A DNA stretch of 14,923 nt from Candidatus Caenarcanales bacterium (GCA_022447685.1 JAKVAO010000067.1:1-14923); one strand, 5' to 3'; shown: positions 1-7,456, counted from the first letter of the stretch. Notes: a model not told the origin generated them from the sequence alone. Numbers and translations: made by a program.

Positions 1-141
1 AGTGTATAACTAATCAGATACAGTGGTTAGTACTCATATCTCCATTCAAATATGCAAATATTGTTTTGGAAGGTTAGTAGTGTTATTTCCCCTATTTTGT
101 GTTAATTTATCTTTTTGTGATGTTTTTTCCCACACCAACAC
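1..141. other. Left-edge noncoding stretch
   Basis: I see no supportable gene here. The octamer GGTTAGTA occurs twice, at about 25-32 and 72-79, followed by a T-rich run. A GTG at 99 is in frame with the first gene, but the residues it would add (LIYLFVMFFPT and following) look like translated T-rich promoter DNA. The stretch is therefore better read as the upstream region of the first gene. Confidence 0.45.
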
Positions 142-150
142 TGCTATTAT
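142..150 (+). promoter_or_regulatory. Extended -10 promoter of the first gene
   Basis: TGC-TATTAT lies eight bases before the ATG at 159, so transcription would start at or within a base or two of the start codon. No -35 box is recognisable 17 bases upstream. The spacing matches that of several other genes in the window and is the main reason for preferring ATG 159 over GTG 99. Confidence 0.55.
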
Positions 151-158
151 CTTGGGGT

Positions 159-1247
159 ATGAGGCTCCCATCACAAATTAGTCAAGCAGGGCAAGCAGTA
201 AAGCAAACTCTTGCAAATATGACTCCAAAGCAAAAAATACTTGCAGGAGTAGCAACTGCAGCTACTATTGGTGTTCCTATAGCAGCTGATACTATAGCCC
301 AAGCTCCTCTTTATCCAATTCCTAATCATATTCTTCTTGGCGGAGTTGAGAACTTGAAGATGACTCATGCTGAAATGACAGAAAATACAAATAAGTTATT
401 TCACAGTAAAGATTCTTTCACTACAGTTGTTGTTTTACCTGGTACTGGTGAACAAAATGAAGAAAGGTTAAACGCGTTAAAAGCAAGTGGTCTTTATGAT
501 TCAGAGCAAGATACTTTGTTTACTTTCACTAGCGGCTCTGGCGATTGGACTAATAGTCCCCAGCCCCACTTACAAGGAATGCCTACTTTGGGACGCTGTC
601 CTCATAATATGCCTACAACAACAACTGAAGCTCAAAATCTAGCTTTGTCATCATTAAATATGATTAAAGAAGATGCATTTGTAGAGACGGTCAAGAAATA
701 TACTTTGATTATGGTTACTAGTAATCCAGGTAATAGTTTTGATGCTAAAGCCGCTATGGAGAAAATAGGTTTTAAGCAAGATGGTGCTATTCAGTCTATT
801 GTCAATGATGATCCTAATCTAAACTCAAAATATATAAATTTTAAATATCCTGGTCATGATAATTTGACGATTAAGCTATTGATGGCTGATAATAAAGAAC
901 CTAATAGGCGCCAAGATTTGAAAACTTGGTCCATGTCTTACGCTAGAGCTGGTGATTATATTGTGGGTTTACCAAGAACACAGGATCAGGTTCCAACAGT
1001 AGATTTTGTGTACAATAAATTCATAAAGAAATTTAATTTTCAAGATGTAACTAAGTGTCACACATGGTCTGATTCTAGTAAAAAGGCTGCAGATCATACT
1101 AAGCGCTACGATGGTAGTGATGCTCCAGGGCAAGCTGCTCATATTGTAGACTCTGTTGTAATTGATCCAAACAAAGTTGACCCAGTTCCTCAAAACCCCG
1201 TAAACCTCCTCCACCAAGCTCCTAAGCCAGAAACCACCCAAAACTAA
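159..1247 (+). CDS. Unknown protein with Ala-rich hydrophobic N-terminal segment
   Basis: I do not recognise this 362-residue protein. Residues 1-26 are polar and basic (MRLPSQISQAGQAVKQT...). Residues 27-47 (KILAGVATAATIGVPIAADT and following) form one Ala-rich hydrophobic stretch that could be a membrane anchor or uncleaved signal. A strand-plus-turn FTTVVVLPGTG (about 87-97) and a second hydrophobic strand, YTLIMVTSNPG, suggest an alpha/beta fold, but no catalytic motif could be assigned. The C-terminal tail of about 25 residues is rich in Pro, Asn and Gln (DPNKVDPVPQNPVNLLHQAP). The start is set by an extended -10 box eight bases upstream; GTG 99 would add 20 residues. The body has normal codon structure and ends with TAA 60 bases before hemB, which has its own -10 box. 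I infer a cell-envelope or secreted lineage-specific protein, with low certainty. Confidence 0.75.
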   Translation: MRLPSQISQAGQAVKQTLANMTPKQKILAGVATAATIGVPIAADTIAQAPLYPIPNHILLGGVENLKMTHAEMTENTNKLFHSKDSFTTVVVLPGTGEQNEERLNALKASGLYDSEQDTLFTFTSGSGDWTNSPQPHLQGMPTLGRCPHNMPTTTTEAQNLALSSLNMIKEDAFVETVKKYTLIMVTSNPGNSFDAKAAMEKIGFKQDGAIQSIVNDDPNLNSKYINFKYPGHDNLTIKLLMADNKEPNRRQDLKTWSMSYARAGDYIVGLPRTQDQVPTVDFVYNKFIKKFNFQDVTKCHTWSDSSKKAADHTKRYDGSDAPGQAAHIVDSVVIDPNKVDPVPQNPVNLLHQAPKPETTQN

Positions 1248-1293
1248 ACTAAAGTCTCAAACATAGCTAAATCCAAAAAAAAGCCACATACGC

Positions 1294-1299
1294 TAGAAT
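1294..1299 (+). promoter_or_regulatory. -10 box of hemB
   Basis: TAGAAT lies eight bases before the hemB ATG. There is no Shine-Dalgarno sequence in between (ATTGCTAG) and no clear -35 box. This fits a leaderless transcript. Confidence 0.5.
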
Positions 1300-1307
1300 A
1301 TTGCTAG

Positions 1308-2288
1308 ATGTTATTGAGACCCAGAAGACTGAGACAATCGAGAGCAATGCGTGATTTGGTGCAGGAAAATAATCTTTCTGTTAATGATTTTATTTATCCT
1401 CTCTTCATTAAAGACGAGCAAAATGCCTTCGAAGAAATTCAGTCTATGCCAGGTATTCATCGCTTTGGTGGTGAAAGATTACTCTATGAAATTGAAGAAT
1501 TGCTCGCTCTTGGAATCAAGTCAGTGGTCTTATTTCCACTCACTAACTCAGAACTGAAAAACTCCCAGGCTATAGAAAGTTACAACGCCAACAATTTAAC
1601 TTGTAGAACTATTAGAGCTTTGAAGAAGCGCTTCCCAGAATTAGTGATTATGACTGATATTGCTTTAGATCCATATACTGATCATGGTCACGATGGGATT
1701 ATCGTTGATGGCAAAATTGCCAATGATGAAACCGTAAAAGTACTTTGTAAAATGGCTTTAGCTCAGGCTGAAGCTGGAGCTGATATCTTAGGTCCTTCAG
1801 ATATGATGGATGGTCGTGTTCATGCTATTAGAAAGGCTTTGGAGGCAGAAGGGCATCCCGATGTTTGTATACTTTCGTACACTGCTAAGTACGCTTCTTG
1901 TCTCTATGGTCCATTTCGTGATGCTTTGCAATCTGCTAATTATGGTATCGATGAATCTATCCCTCGTGATAAAAAAACCTACCAAATGAATATCGCAAAT
2001 TCAGTTGAGGCATTAAGAGAGCTTGAGCTTGATGTGGAAGAAGGGGCTGATATGGTGATGATCAAACCTGCTGGCTGGTACTTGGATATTATTAGACAGG
2101 TGAAAGATAGAGCAAATATCCCTGTTGTGGCTTATCAAGTAAGTGGTGAGTATTCGATGATTCTAGCTTCCGTTCAGGCTGGGCTAATGAAACGTGAGCA
2201 AGCTATATATGAATCACTTCTAAGTATTAAGCGCGCTGGAGCTGATTTGATACTTAGTTATTTTGCAAAAGAACTTTTTAGTCTTTAA
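1308..2288 (+). CDS. hemB: Delta-aminolevulinic acid dehydratase (porphobilinogen synthase)
   Basis: HemB condenses two 5-aminolevulinate molecules into porphobilinogen, the first common tetrapyrrole step, in the cytoplasm. The 326 residues are full family length. Visible motifs are the N-terminal RPRRLRQSRAMRDLVQENNL, the active-site segment SYTAKYASCLYGPFRDA with Lys194, and MIKPAGWYLDIIRQV with the Schiff-base Lys253, followed by PVVAYQVSGEYSMI. The metal-site segment (117-130) reads DIALDPYTDHGHDG, so Asp117, Asp121 and Asp129 stand where zinc enzymes carry cysteines. From family knowledge this is the aspartate-rich, Mg/K-dependent form. The gene is monocistronic by appearance, with a -10 box just upstream and no other heme gene in the window. 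Its presence implies that the organism makes or once made tetrapyrroles. Confidence 0.97.
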   Translation: MLLRPRRLRQSRAMRDLVQENNLSVNDFIYPLFIKDEQNAFEEIQSMPGIHRFGGERLLYEIEELLALGIKSVVLFPLTNSELKNSQAIESYNANNLTCRTIRALKKRFPELVIMTDIALDPYTDHGHDGIIVDGKIANDETVKVLCKMALAQAEAGADILGPSDMMDGRVHAIRKALEAEGHPDVCILSYTAKYASCLYGPFRDALQSANYGIDESIPRDKKTYQMNIANSVEALRELELDVEEGADMVMIKPAGWYLDIIRQVKDRANIPVVAYQVSGEYSMILASVQAGLMKREQAIYESLLSIKRAGADLILSYFAKELFSL

Positions 2289-2361
2289 AGATCCACTGAA
2301 AAACGTCTAAAGTTATATTTTTCAACAATATTAATTGCAATAGTTTAAATTCATACTAATG

Positions 2362-2370
2362 TGTTAATAT
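2362..2370 (+). promoter_or_regulatory. Possible extended -10 for the small gene
   Basis: TGT-TAATAT matches an extended -10 box and overlaps the first codons of the GTG-initiated reading (GTG at 2361). If used, transcription would begin near 2377 and the first usable start would be ATG 2403, with a leader of about 26 bases. That is longer than for other genes here, so the assignment is weak. Confidence 0.3.
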
Positions 2371-2402
2371 TTATATACATATTTGGCTTTGGGTTTGCGC
2401 TA

Positions 2403-2654
2403 ATGAATACTTGTTTAACTATATACGAGAAAGGTAAGCAGATTAAGTTGTATCCTTTTTCTAAGAAAATTCATATTTTTGCTGATGGCTTAGAGCTAAG
2501 CTTCGATTCAGCTAAGCAAAGCTTTATCAAAAAACAAATTTCATCTCGGGAATTATTACCCATGAGTGAAAGTGAGAAGAGTTTTTATAAAAAACTATTA
2601 CTTAAATATCTACTCTCTACTAAATCTTGGGAACCACCAGTTTTCGCAGCTTAA
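2403..2654 (+). CDS. Small hypothetical protein
   Basis: I do not recognise this 83-residue protein (MNTCLTIYEKGKQIKLYPF...). It is basic and mixed alpha/beta in appearance. The first half has alternating strands (LTIYEKGKQIKLYPFSKKIHI). The second half is charged and helical (MSESEKSFYKKLLLKYLLST) and ends SWEPPVFAA. It has no cysteine pairs and no catalytic motif. An in-frame GTG at 2361 would give 97 residues with a very hydrophobic start, LIFIYIFGFGFAL. I prefer ATG 2403 because that hydrophobic stretch coincides with a promoter-like T-rich sequence, but a short membrane anchor cannot be excluded. The gene lies between hemB and the AAA+ ATPase with noncoding gaps on both sides. Its three-base phase is open throughout, but being short it remains a moderately supported gene. 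Confidence 0.6.
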   Translation: MNTCLTIYEKGKQIKLYPFSKKIHIFADGLELSFDSAKQSFIKKQISSRELLPMSESEKSFYKKLLLKYLLSTKSWEPPVFAA

Positions 2655-2695
2655 GGATACCCTGAAAATCTAACAGAAATTAGTACTTACAATTG

Positions 2696-2704
2696 TGGTA
2701 AAAT
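2696..2704 (+). promoter_or_regulatory. Extended -10 promoter of the AAA+ ATPase gene
   Basis: TGG-TAAAAT lies fifteen bases before the GTG start, predicting a leader of about nine bases. The same box followed by GTAAAT recurs upstream of the DUF4143 ATPase gene on the other strand (14348-14356). Confidence 0.5.
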
Positions 2705-2719
2705 GTAAATACTAGTATT

Positions 2720-4051
2720 GTGTCAGTTTCTACCTCTAAGTCTAAAGCTGATAAACTTAGCACTGATTTTGCTAAGTTTAAGAATTCTGCGATTAAACAA
2801 GAGGGGAATAAGTCTGAGACCAAGCCTACTGAAAGCAAAATTAAGGCTAGTGCAGAGGATATTAAAAACTTAAATTCTCCAGAGAAAATGAGTTTTGATG
2901 CTTTGGAGCCTAATATTCAAGAGCAGAGTCAGGCTTCACCTAGTGAAAAGAAATTTGTTGATAAGTTTTTGAAAGTTTGGAATAGTAGACCAGCAGGTAT
3001 TGCTAAGAGTATAGTAAATTTCACTTGGATTAACAGTGTTTTTGATTTCTTCAATTCTAAGCTTACAAATGCTGAGAAAATTCAAAATGCAATAGTCTAC
3101 CTAGCTATTTCTGTTGCCCCACAGTTTGCAGATAAGGCAATAATTCCATTACTTGAAAAAATGTTACCAAAGGATAAGAAATCAGAATCGAGCTTTAATC
3201 CAGATACTGACATGGTCTTCCCTAATCCAGAATTCAAAAAAACTCTCTATAACGGTATAGCCAGATTCCTTGAAGCAACTGATACTTCGGGTGTTTCTCT
3301 TAACCTAGATAAACGTAAGAAAAAAGCTCCAGCCATATTATTTACAGGTCCTCCAGGTGTCGGTAAAACCGAAATTGCTAAATTTGTAGCGAGGAAAGCT
3401 GGTAAAGAATTAATGTTTGTATCTGCAGCTGAATTGTCTTCTTTCATAGGTGGTAGTGAGAAGAATATAATCAAAGCTTTTGAGAATGCTAGACAAAATA
3501 ATGGCTTACTTTTCTTTGATGAGGCTGATACCTTCGTTAGTAAAAGAATAGATGGAGCTGTTTCTGGTTCAGCCAAACACGACAATAATGTTGTGAATAC
3601 TATTCTGAAACAGCTAGATGAGTCTGGAGTGATGTGTATTTTTGCGACTAACTCTGGTGAGGTTGATCCTGCGTTCAAAGATAGGATGAGGTCTATAGTT
3701 GCTTTTCAGCCAGCTACTCCTGAACAAAACTTTGCGATAGTTTTGAACCTCTTACATAAAATGGAAATGAAACCAGACCATTTACAAGATTTTATTGATG
3801 AACAAACTCGAGTCTTTAAAGCACTTGCTGAATCATATATGTCACCAAGGGATATGCATAGCGTTATTGATGAAGCTGTGGAATTGGTTTCACAGAGAGT
3901 TAGCTCCGCGAAAATGCATTCAGTGACTCTACCTGAGCGTGAGACTAGTATTACTGTGAATGACTTCATGGATGCTCTGAATACAATAAAAGAAAACAAA
4001 GAAGGATCAGAGAGGTCTAATATGGCAGCTAAAGTCTCATTAAGCTTTTAG
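2720..4051 (+). CDS. AAA+ ATPase with a long N-terminal extension
   Basis: A 443-residue cytoplasmic ATPase. The AAA core starts near residue 200. It has Walker A GPPGVGKT (210-217), Walker B LLFFDEAD (Asp267, Glu268), sensor-1 ATN (309-311), and DRMRS (321-325) with arginine-finger candidates Arg322/Arg324. A helical lid domain follows, including SPRDMHSVIDEAVELVSQRV. The motif set is that of classical AAA enzymes (FtsH/Vps4/Ycf46-like), which work as hexameric remodelers. No protease HExxH motif is present. Residues 1-75 are a Lys/Ser/Glu-rich, probably disordered tail. Residues 76-150 are helical with one hydrophobic stretch (IVYLAISVAPQFADKAIIPLL), too weak to call a membrane span. The start is GTG with an extended -10 fifteen bases upstream. 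The substrate is unknown. The divergent N-terminus probably selects it. Confidence 0.85.
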   Translation: MSVSTSKSKADKLSTDFAKFKNSAIKQEGNKSETKPTESKIKASAEDIKNLNSPEKMSFDALEPNIQEQSQASPSEKKFVDKFLKVWNSRPAGIAKSIVNFTWINSVFDFFNSKLTNAEKIQNAIVYLAISVAPQFADKAIIPLLEKMLPKDKKSESSFNPDTDMVFPNPEFKKTLYNGIARFLEATDTSGVSLNLDKRKKKAPAILFTGPPGVGKTEIAKFVARKAGKELMFVSAAELSSFIGGSEKNIIKAFENARQNNGLLFFDEADTFVSKRIDGAVSGSAKHDNNVVNTILKQLDESGVMCIFATNSGEVDPAFKDRMRSIVAFQPATPEQNFAIVLNLLHKMEMKPDHLQDFIDEQTRVFKALAESYMSPRDMHSVIDEAVELVSQRVSSAKMHSVTLPERETSITVNDFMDALNTIKENKEGSERSNMAAKVSLSF

Positions 4052-4055
4052 ACTG

Positions 4056-4064
4056 TGTTAGTAT
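4056..4064 (+). promoter_or_regulatory. Extended -10 promoter of the acetyltransferase gene
   Basis: TGT-TAGTAT begins five bases after the ATPase stop codon and ends seven bases before ATG 4072. It contains the ATG at 4063, so initiation at 4063 would require the -10 box to be transcribed from elsewhere. The geometry favours a leaderless message starting at ATG 4072. Confidence 0.55.
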
Positions 4065-4071
4065 GCTTTAC

Positions 4072-4560
4072 ATGAGTGAAGTAAATGCCATAGAGAAAGA
4101 CTTTCAAATCAGAATTGCTGATAAGAAGGATGTCCCAGATCTTTTTTCTTTGATTAAGGAACTTGCTGAATATGAGAAATTACTTCATGAAGTTACTGGT
4201 ACTGAAAAGGATTTAGAGAAATATTTATTTGACCCTGAGCATAAAGTTGCTGAGGCATTAATAGTTAAAATTCATTCTGGTGAATCTATTGCTTTAGCTT
4301 TGTATTTCTATAACTTTTCTACTTTTCAAACTAAGCCTGGGATTTATTTAGAAGATATTTATGTGAAACCAGAATATAGAAATCAAGGTATTGGTAAAAA
4401 ATTATTTGACAGAATCAAACAGCGTGCAAATGAGAAAAACTGTGGCAGAATAGAGTGGTCTGTTCTAGATTGGAATACACCGAGTATAGAATTTTATAAA
4501 AACTCAATGGGAGCTAAAGCTATGGATGAGTGGACTACTTATAGGTTAGAGCAATTCTAA
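4072..4560 (+). CDS. GNAT N-acetyltransferase, SSAT (diamine acetyltransferase) type
   Basis: A 162-residue cytoplasmic GNAT enzyme transferring acetyl from acetyl-CoA to an amine. The sequence follows the spermidine/spermine acetyltransferase family closely: AEYEKLLHEVTGTEKDL (32-48), ALYFYNFSTFQTKPGIYLED (76-95), the acetyl-CoA loop RNQGIGK (103-109), CGRIEWSVLDWNTPSIEFY (124-142) with the candidate catalytic Tyr142, and the end EWTTYRLEQF. The substrate could be a polyamine, thialysine or a related small amine; the family name does not settle it. ATG 4072 is preferred over ATG 4063 because of the promoter geometry. The stop codon TAA (4558-4560) overlaps the TAG of the convergent glyS (4557-4559), so the two messages must read into each other unless terminators lie inside the genes. 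Confidence 0.93.
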   Translation: MSEVNAIEKDFQIRIADKKDVPDLFSLIKELAEYEKLLHEVTGTEKDLEKYLFDPEHKVAEALIVKIHSGESIALALYFYNFSTFQTKPGIYLEDIYVKPEYRNQGIGKKLFDRIKQRANEKNCGRIEWSVLDWNTPSIEFYKNSMGAKAMDEWTTYRLEQF

Positions 4561-6782
4561 TTGTTTTTCAGTTGACTAAAATCAGCAATGTTTGCAAATA
4601 AGCTATTTAAGTTATAGACAAGGTTTTGTCTATTCTTTTTAATTGCACCATTCTCATCATTTACCAAAACATTATCGAAGAATTTATTGATCACTGGAAC
4701 ACTTTCAAGTAAGTCATCTTCAGTAAAATTAATTTCAAGCTTATATTCATTTACCAAAGCTTTACTCAGTTTATCTGTTAAATCCTTCAAGCCTTGCTCT
4801 GATTCATCTTTGATAAGCGATTCATCTATATTTAATTCCTTTGCATTAAAATCTTTAAAAGAATTACTCATACTTGCTAATCTTGCAGCGGCTTGTGTGA
4901 AACTTACATAAGCTTGATTATCTTCTAAACCTGAAAGCAAATGAATACTCTTATGCATAAATTGTAATTTACTTAAAGGAGACTTAGTTTCGATAACAGC
5001 TTTATTGATATGTTGCTTACTGTGATATATTGCAAACACAAACTCTAGTCTTTGCTCCAGGAATTTAATCGTAATATCAGACAAGCTTTCAGTGCTGAGT
5101 TCTTTGATCTTTTTGTTTTTTCCGTCTTTTTTGTTTTGCTCACTGATGAATAATTCTTTATTACTTTCTAAATAAACCGCTTCACTATGAATAATAGTTT
5201 TAATCAGATTCTCTAGATTTAAATTTAATTGAGCGTGAACAATGATTCCCATTAAACCATTAGCTTGCCTTCTTAATGCAAATGGGTCTGCCGAACCTTT
5301 TGGTACTTTACCTATTGCAAAATTAGCAATTAAGTTATCAAGCTTATCTGCAATGGAAACGATCTTTCCAGCTACTGTTTCAGGTTCTTCATCTCCAGCA
5401 AATCTTGGCTTATAGTGTTCTGAGATTGCCTTTGCAATATCAGTATCGTAGGACTGTCTCTCAGCATAGATTCCACCAATTTCACCCTGCAATTCAGTGA
5501 ATTCAAAAACTAACTGTGTCTCTAAATCACACTTGCAGAGCTTAGCAGCGGCTTTGGTCTTTTCTATGAATTGATCATTGATTTCAAATTTTTGTTCTTT
5601 AGTTTTTAATTCATCTATGATGAAGCCAACAATTCTTTCAAGCCTGAGAGCTTTTTCGTAGATGTTTGATACTTGAAAGTTTATTTTCTTCAATCTTTCT
5701 AGGCGATTTTCTAGTTTGATTTTGTTGTCTTCTTTTAGGAAAAACATTGCATCTTCAAATCTCGGGATAATTACTTTTTCATTACCTTTCTTGATATTCT
5801 CTTCAGCACTTGCTTCTGGATTATTACTGATTACTATGAAATACGGCAATAATTCATCGTGATTCGTTTCTGAAGCTACTGGAATATATCTTTGGTGAAC
5901 TTTCATTACTGTACTTAGAACTAAGCCTGGAACTTCTAGGTAATCTTTAGAAAACTCGCAGAGAATGGCTTTGGGACTTTCTACCAAACCACAGATTTCA
6001 TCCAAAAGATCATAGTCTATTAGAGGCACACCCTTAACCGTTTCAGCTAGCTCACTTGATGCTTTTCTAATATAGTTTTTTCTTTCCTGTGGGTCGAGGA
6101 TTATATTTTCTTCAGCCAGTTTTGCAAGGTAATTTTTTTGGTTTGAGATTTGAAAACTATTCTTGCCATAAACTCTGTGTCCAAAGCTAAGATCAGAAGA
6201 TTTTATATCTTCAAAACTAATTTCAACCAATTCTTTTTCTAAGCTATTAGCATTCAGGAGACTTGCATTGATCCATTCTATTGGTCTTGTGAATTTTGCA
6301 TCTGTATCAGCCCATCTCATAAATCTCTTTCCAGGAGTTTTTTTGATGATACCTGCTATCTTATCTTCCAGAATTTCTTTTGTTGCTTTTCCTTTTTTTA
6401 CAGTGGAAGCATAGACATATCCATCTTTGATTTCTAGGTCTTTTTCTGTTAATTCATTTTTCTTAGCAAAGCCCAGCGCTGCTAGAGTGAATTTTTTTTC
6501 ACCGTCTTTCTCTTTTACTGCAATTTTCTCTGGTGGCCCTCTAAGAATCAACTCTTCATCAGCTGAAGCAGAATCTAGTTCTTTTATCTCGAAGAATAAT
6601 CTTCTCGGCGAATTTAATTTGATGCTTTCTTTGAAGCTGAGCTTATTTTCTAGTAAAACTTTTTTAATCTCATCTTCTATGTAGTCTGCTATGCCTTCTA
6701 TAAGAGCACTTGGGATTTCTTCTACACCAATTTCTAATAAAAAATGGCACTTCTCTAGCTTATTTTCTTCTTTTACAGTCAT
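4557..6782 (-). CDS. glyS: Glycyl-tRNA synthetase beta subunit
   Basis: The large subunit of the alpha2beta2 glycyl-tRNA synthetase, which charges tRNA-Gly in the cytoplasm with the catalytic alpha subunit GlyQ (not in the window). The 741 residues are somewhat longer than the roughly 690 of E. coli GlyS. Motifs in order: LLEIGVEEIPSALIEG (15-30), SPRRLFFEI (58-66), RFMRWADTDAKFTRPIEW (153-170), GHRVYG (201-206), HQRYIPV (296-302), RFEDAMFFLKED (341-352), LQGEIGGIYA (431-440), HYKPRFAGDEEPET (456-469), ADKLDNL (478-484) in the HD-like domain, and GSADPFALRRQANG (496-509). A helical anticodon-binding tail follows. The Lys/Glu-rich insertion near 545-560 (EQNKKDGKNKKIKEL) may account for extra length. 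The start ATG 6782 has TATAAT on the minus strand twelve bases upstream. The gene is divergent from yidD. Confidence 0.97.
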   Translation of the reverse strand: MTVKEENKLEKCHFLLEIGVEEIPSALIEGIADYIEDEIKKVLLENKLSFKESIKLNSPRRLFFEIKELDSASADEELILRGPPEKIAVKEKDGEKKFTLAALGFAKKNELTEKDLEIKDGYVYASTVKKGKATKEILEDKIAGIIKKTPGKRFMRWADTDAKFTRPIEWINASLLNANSLEKELVEISFEDIKSSDLSFGHRVYGKNSFQISNQKNYLAKLAEENIILDPQERKNYIRKASSELAETVKGVPLIDYDLLDEICGLVESPKAILCEFSKDYLEVPGLVLSTVMKVHQRYIPVASETNHDELLPYFIVISNNPEASAEENIKKGNEKVIIPRFEDAMFFLKEDNKIKLENRLERLKKINFQVSNIYEKALRLERIVGFIIDELKTKEQKFEINDQFIEKTKAAAKLCKCDLETQLVFEFTELQGEIGGIYAERQSYDTDIAKAISEHYKPRFAGDEEPETVAGKIVSIADKLDNLIANFAIGKVPKGSADPFALRRQANGLMGIIVHAQLNLNLENLIKTIIHSEAVYLESNKELFISEQNKKDGKNKKIKELSTESLSDITIKFLEQRLEFVFAIYHSKQHINKAVIETKSPLSKLQFMHKSIHLLSGLEDNQAYVSFTQAAARLASMSNSFKDFNAKELNIDESLIKDESEQGLKDLTDKLSKALVNEYKLEINFTEDDLLESVPVINKFFDNVLVNDENGAIKKNRQNLVYNLNSLFANIADFSQLKNN

Positions 6783-6830
6783 CTTCGCTAATAAATTATA
6801 ATTGAAAATATATAGCGAGTTTAAAGGCTT
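6783..6830. promoter_or_regulatory. Divergent promoter region between glyS and yidD
   Basis: This 48-base gap must serve both genes. TTATAAT-type sequence near 6795-6802 reads as TATAAT on both strands: minus-strand 6800-6795, twelve bases before the glyS ATG, and plus-strand 6797-6802, 28 bases before the yidD ATG. A second plus-strand candidate TATATA (6809-6814) lies sixteen bases before yidD. AAAGG, seven bases before the yidD ATG counted from its first base, is a weak ribosome-binding candidate. Confidence 0.45.
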
Positions 6831-7040
6831 ATGAGAAAACTTTTAATAAATTTGATCCGTTTTTACCAAAAATATAAGCCATGGAATACTGCTTGCTGCC
6901 GTTTTACTCCTACTTGTTCGAATTATATGATCGAAGCAATCGAAAAAAAGGGCGCTCTGAGAGGTTTGTACGTAGGAATACTTAGGATTTTGAAATGCAA
7001 CCCTTTTGGGCCTTATGGTTTTGATCCTGTAGAGGATTAA
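6831..7040 (+). CDS. yidD: Membrane protein insertion efficiency factor YidD
   Basis: A 69-residue YidD protein, a small membrane-associated factor linked in other bacteria to YidC-dependent inner-membrane insertion. All family hallmarks are visible: an amphipathic basic N-terminus (MRKLLINLIRFYQKYKPW), CCRFTPTCSNY (22-32) with its cysteine cluster, and the C-terminal signature CNPFGPYGFDPV (56-67). Length matches the family. In many bacteria yidD sits in the rpmH-rnpA-yidD-yidC cluster. Here it stands alone between glyS and the 23S gene, so the usual operon is broken. ATG 6831 is the only sensible start. Confidence 0.96.
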   Translation: MRKLLINLIRFYQKYKPWNTACCRFTPTCSNYMIEAIEKKGALRGLYVGILRILKCNPFGPYGFDPVED

Positions 7041-7326
7041 GTTTATAGACTGTTTTGCTAGCTTCTTTAGGCATATCCTTTCCTAGCAGAGGGATTTACT
7101 TGAGATTTATCTGGCCATTTCAATAATTTCAGCTAATTTTTTCGATTTTGTGACGATTTTCTTTGATTTCTTATCATTTTTCCTTAACTTTTTGTGTTTT
7201 TAGAGTTCGCCGTTTCATTTTTTCGAACATGAGACCTTGCCACAGAGCCAAAATTTGCATTTTTTTGAGAAACCTCTCAGTTTTAATATTTTTTTATTTT
7301 GTTTTCGTGCAAAACTCATATCGCTT
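7041..7326. other. T-rich intergenic region upstream of the 23S promoter
   Basis: I find no gene here. The plus strand is strongly T-rich. Two small inverted repeats are visible: GTTCG/CGAAC (7205-7209 with 7224-7228) and TGAGA-AACC-TCTCA (7266-7279). The second is followed by T-rich sequence and could end yidD transcription weakly. A frame open from 7163 to 7378 lacks coding character and overlaps the rRNA promoter and leader. Confidence 0.4.
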
Positions 7327-7335
7327 TGCTATGAT
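7327..7335 (+). promoter_or_regulatory. Promoter of the 23S rRNA gene
   Basis: TGC-TATGAT is an extended -10 box. The expected -35 position (about 7307-7312, GTGCAA) is poor, but an A/T tract at 7281-7305 lies where an UP element would be. Transcription would start near 7342, giving a leader of about 115 bases before the mature 23S end. I see no boxA antitermination sequence. Confidence 0.5.
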
Positions 7336-7374
7336 TTTAAATCTCGACGGCAGAGGAAACGACATCGAAGAGGA

Positions 7375-7408
7375 GTAAACTGAAAACTGCATATTATATA
7401 AATTGACT
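7375..7408 (+). repeat. 5' half of the 23S processing stem
   Basis: This 34-base arm, beginning GTAAACTGAAAACTGC and ending AAATTGACT, is the reverse complement of 10408-10442 except for one extra base in the 3' arm. In the transcript the two would close a helix of about 33-34 bp around the 23S rRNA, the usual kind of RNase III substrate. A small hairpin, CTGATTCATCAG, follows at 7412-7423. Confidence 0.85.
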
Positions 7409-7456
7409 AGGTCTGATTCATCAGAATTAGAAACAAACAAGTGCTTTAGTATTTTC

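Noticed and set aside
3247..3999. Minus-strand frames opposite the AAA+ ATPase
   Set aside because: Shadow frames; the plus strand encodes all AAA motifs in order.
4687..6684. Plus-strand Ser/Leu/Phe-rich frames opposite glyS
   Set aside because: Antisense shadows of a gene with full GlyS motifs; composition is typical of reverse-read Lys/Glu-rich coding sequence.
7041..7110. Strong terminator after yidD (GCTAG...CTAGC inverted repeat near 7069-7088)
   Set aside because: The loop is long and no T run follows the second arm, so it was not listed as a terminator.
7163..7378. 71-codon open frame before the 23S gene
   Set aside because: It overlaps the rRNA promoter and leader and encodes a Phe/Arg/Cys-rich peptide typical of translated T-rich noncoding DNA.
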